The notes beneath the pieces are model-generated. The model was not told the origin of the DNA. It was given only the letters and a program-made list of their open reading frames with translations, and ran no database searches. Below are positions 61,958 to 64,000 of a stretch of DNA of 64,000 nt, in pieces. Position 1 is the stretch's first letter, and every line of letters starts with the position of its first letter. A program made the translations under genes and the position numbers. The DNA comes from Gari tellinella (lineage: Eukaryota; Mollusca; Bivalvia; Cardiida; Psammobiidae), in contig OV277862.1 in assembly GCA_922989275.2 (NCBI GenBank), positions 46,463,786 to 46,527,785 on the forward strand. Reading direction: 5' to 3'.

Positions 61958-62285
61958 CATCCGTATGTACCCGTAAGTCTCCGTCACAAACTGTAGTAGC
62001 CCGTACGAAATCGTATTTCACCGTAGCAAACCGTATTACTCCGTGTCTATCGAGTACGGTGCTACGTATTATTCCGTGAAAATCCGTAAAAGTCCGTGAG
62101 AAACCGTACCAATCCGTTCTGTTCCCCGACCATTAACAGCTTATCCGCGATACTCCCCGTAACTAAACCGTAGAAACCCTTTCTGACCCGTTCTCATACC
62201 GTAGAAACTCACGGATCTATCACAATTCGTAGCATTTCGTCCGTACCCATCCTTGACTATCATCCGTGAATGTGTGACCCAGGCA
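61958..62285. repeat. Right CCGTA array, 10-bp phased
   Basis: From 61959: ATCCGTATGT, ACCCGTAAGT, CTCCGTCACA, AACTGTAGTA, GCCCGTACGA, AATCGTATTT, CACCGTAGCA, AACCGTATTA, CTCCGTGTCT, nine successive 10-bp units with the word in the same register, then a looser run to the TIR. Confidence 0.9.
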
Positions 62286-62288
62286 TAA

Positions 62289-62688
62289 GCGGAGTAATCT
62301 AAACTTATCTAACATTTTCTCACTCATTTCAGCACCGAATGCTATGGTGTTACTACTGATTAAACCGTCTCTTCGAGACAATTGTAATGAGTATGATACC
62401 ATTGGGTTTAAAAGCAGAAATAAATAATTTTATTTTTCGAAATACTTCCCTTATCTGGAGCCCTGTATTTACATAGTTGTCCTTCTTTCCATTCACAAGG
62501 GAGGCTTTTTAATTTGTGCTGCACCAAAATATTATAAATAAAATTGAAAAAGCGAATTTCTTATATAACGCCGGTTTTTGTGAAAGAATCACGTCACACG
62601 TAGTTCAAATGGGACCCCAAACAACCGTTTTATGCAGGTTTCTCAAAAACACAATGCGGCTTTAACCATACCCTCATAAAAGCGTCTT
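62289..62688. other. Unassigned interval
   Basis: Nothing recognised; AT-rich. Confidence 0.25.
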
Positions 62689-62901
62689 TTAACCCTTTCA
62701 CTCTCTATGACATCATAAAGCGCGTTTACAAATAGTTTTGATCTTGAACAGATGCGCGAAACGCGGCGTCTGATCAGGATCAAAACTGTTTGCCACTTGT
62801 GTTTGAAACAACGTCAGTTATACTGCTTTAAAACTAATTTTGAAACGAAATTGGAGACAACAATATTGAAGAATACGACAATATGGGGGTTAAGGGGTTA
62901 A
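62689..62901. mobile_element. Family B MITE
   Basis: TTAACCCTTTCACTCTCTATGAC to TATGGGGGTTAAGGGGTTAA. Hairpin at 62721-62786 with an imperfect left tip (GAACAGATGCGCGAAACGCGGC). Confidence 0.8.
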
Positions 62902-62937
62902 AACATCACGATAAATTTGATCATGATAGTCAGACCA

Positions 62938-63919
62938 TACAGTGATGCATCTCATGTATATGAGGTTACGTTATTATTTTTTCGGTCAGGTGGTTACTGG
63001 ATGCGGGATGAAAGTAAAGCGGATGGCCCCTTTGTAAGCTTTCCGCTTCGTTTGCATCTTCCTCTGAGACGTCCCCTGTCCTTTAATCTCTCAACTGGAA
63101 AACATGTGGTCGTGATAGTATGGAATGCTGGTCACGACATGCAAAATTGCTAATGCTAATTGCTCCTTTGCCAGTTGCTAAATAACAATTGCTTACATGT
63201 ATTTGCTAATTGCTAATTTGCCAATTGCTAATATGCCATTTTTCAGTTGCTAAATGCTAATTGCCATTTGTCATAAACCTAATTTTTAAATTCTAATATA
63301 TGTCACTTGCTAGTTCTATAACGCTTAATTGCCAATTGCCAATAAGCTATTTGCCAGTTGCTTAATGTTTATTGCCATTTGTCGTAAATCTAATGCCGGT
63401 CCAGACATGCCTATTGCTCAATGTTAATTGCTTATTTGCCAGTTGCTGAATGACAATTGCTTATTTGCTATTTGCTAATTTGCTAGTTGCTAAATGCTAA
63501 TATGTGTCACTTGCTAATTATATAATGCTTATTTACCAATTGCCAATATGCCATTTTCCATTTGCTAAAAGCTAATTGTAATTTGTCGTAAATCTAGTTT
63601 CTTTTCACTGAAGAGTGTTGGGACCACAAAAGGATGAGATACGATCGTTTTTGTAACTTGTATGACCGCTATCTTGTCGATTGGACGGTGTTACATTTCA
63701 ATTTGACCCCCTAAACAACACTATTCAGTCAAAAAGGCAACAAGCATTAAGCAACTGGCAAGTGGCATATTGGCAATTTGCAAATTAGCATTATAGAATT
63801 AGCAAGTGTCATGTAAGCATTTAGCTTATGGCAAATTAGCAATTGGAAAACAAGCATTTAGCATTTAGCAATTGTCATGTCTTGACCGGCATTCCATATG
63901 ATAGAGAGGTGTTATTGTA
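62938..63919. mobile_element. Family I MITE hosting element O
   Basis: Left TACAGTGATGCATCTCATG. The body has CAGGTGGTTACTGGATGCGGGATGAAAG, a decayed palindrome and ATGTGGTCGTGATAG; it resumes at 63905 as AGAGGTGTTATTGTA. Joined at TGATAG, the right end matches GTGGTCGTAATAGCGAGG in the reference I copy. Confidence 0.7.
63119..63898. mobile_element. Element O: foldback transposon made of TTGCTAA-like repeats
   Basis: 780 bp. TIR TATGGAATGCTGGTCACGAC versus the complement of GACCGGCATTCCATA at the right. TGATAG flanks both sides (63113-63118 and 63899-63904). The arms (63140-63600 and 63735-63885) are dozens of TTGCTAAT, TTGCCAAT and TTGCCAG words, running reversed on the right. A unique centre (63600-63735) has no ORF. 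Superfamily not assigned. Confidence 0.82.
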
Positions 63920-64000
63920 CACATTTTGTTCCACATGTGTAACATATCAGTGTCGAGGGGAGAGCCTCCATAAGCATTATGCTTTCGACTCCATCCTTTG
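63920..64000. other. Unassigned right edge
   Basis: Nothing recognised before the window ends. Confidence 0.2.

Larger units (their letters stand above)
59992..62285 (+). mobile_element. PIF/Harbinger element with complete ends
   Basis: 2,294 bp. The left end TGCCTAGGTCACACATTC continues ACGGATGA; the right end is the complement of TGCCTGGGTCACACATTC plus ACGGATGA: 26 bp with one mismatch. It is flanked by TAA at 59989-59991 and TAA at 62286-62288, the 3-bp target expected for this superfamily. Subterminal arrays of CCGTA occupy both ends, and a broken HARBI1-like transposase lies between. A family I-like palindrome (about 61765-61850) is nested in the right half. The Myb-like partner gene carried by many autonomous Harbingers is not visible. 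Confidence 0.9.

Overview
This 64-kb window looks like animal DNA, most likely from a mollusc and perhaps a bivalve. The evidence is indirect: AT-rich sequence without bacterial-type gene packing, non-LTR and Penelope-like retroelements, a PIF/Harbinger transposon, tRNA-type SINEs, a roughly 160-bp tandem repeat of a kind common in bivalves, and many ACATGTA words. I found no convincing host gene. Nearly all the short ORFs are open frames through inverted-repeat MITEs and are not annotated as genes.

Layout. Positions 1-4199 (minus strand) hold a strikingly intact LINE: an ORF1 of 335 codons, one in-frame TAG, and an ORF2 with endonuclease and reverse transcriptase that stays open for 1,063 codons to the window edge. 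Positions 5.5-7.1 kb hold degenerate inverted repeats with a 144-bp near-perfect palindrome inside. From about 7.3 to 57.8 kb the window is a dense, often nested mosaic of MITEs. I call the families: A (about 250 bp, TA target, ends TACAGTGGAGAA, 23 near-identical copies plus older ones), B (TTAA target, ends TTAACCCTTTCA), C (TTAA, large AAAGCAGGCTGAAAG palindrome), D (TA, ends TACAGTGCTCCCTC), E and F (TTAA), H (TA, TACAGTGGTAAATACG), I (TA, TACAGTAAAACCTCG), K (GGGGCCCGTTT), L (ATATGAGCCGTG), and single elements J, N and O. A truncated Penelope-like element lies at 38.1-39.3 kb and a second, decayed LINE at 48.2-51.6 kb.

Right end. Positions 58.7-59.7 kb carry a tandem array of about 160-bp units that ends in an inverted unit. 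Positions 59,992-62,285 are a complete-ended PIF/Harbinger element with a TAA target duplication, a broken transposase, and long subterminal arrays of CCGTA phased every 10 bp. Positions 62.9-63.9 kb are a family I copy split by a 780-bp foldback element made of TTGCTAA-like repeats, with a TGATAG target duplication.

How the parts relate. The most unusual feature is that MITE families with unrelated ends and different target sites (A, B, D, E, F, L and one K copy) carry at their centre the same kind of 65-75 bp hairpin: outer arms CAAACAGT/ACTGTTTG and an inner GATCAGA followed by a GC-rich tip. Two other K copies with matching ends carry a different hairpin, so the core behaves as an exchangeable module. 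No transposase for the TA or TTAA families is present here, so they were presumably moved in trans.
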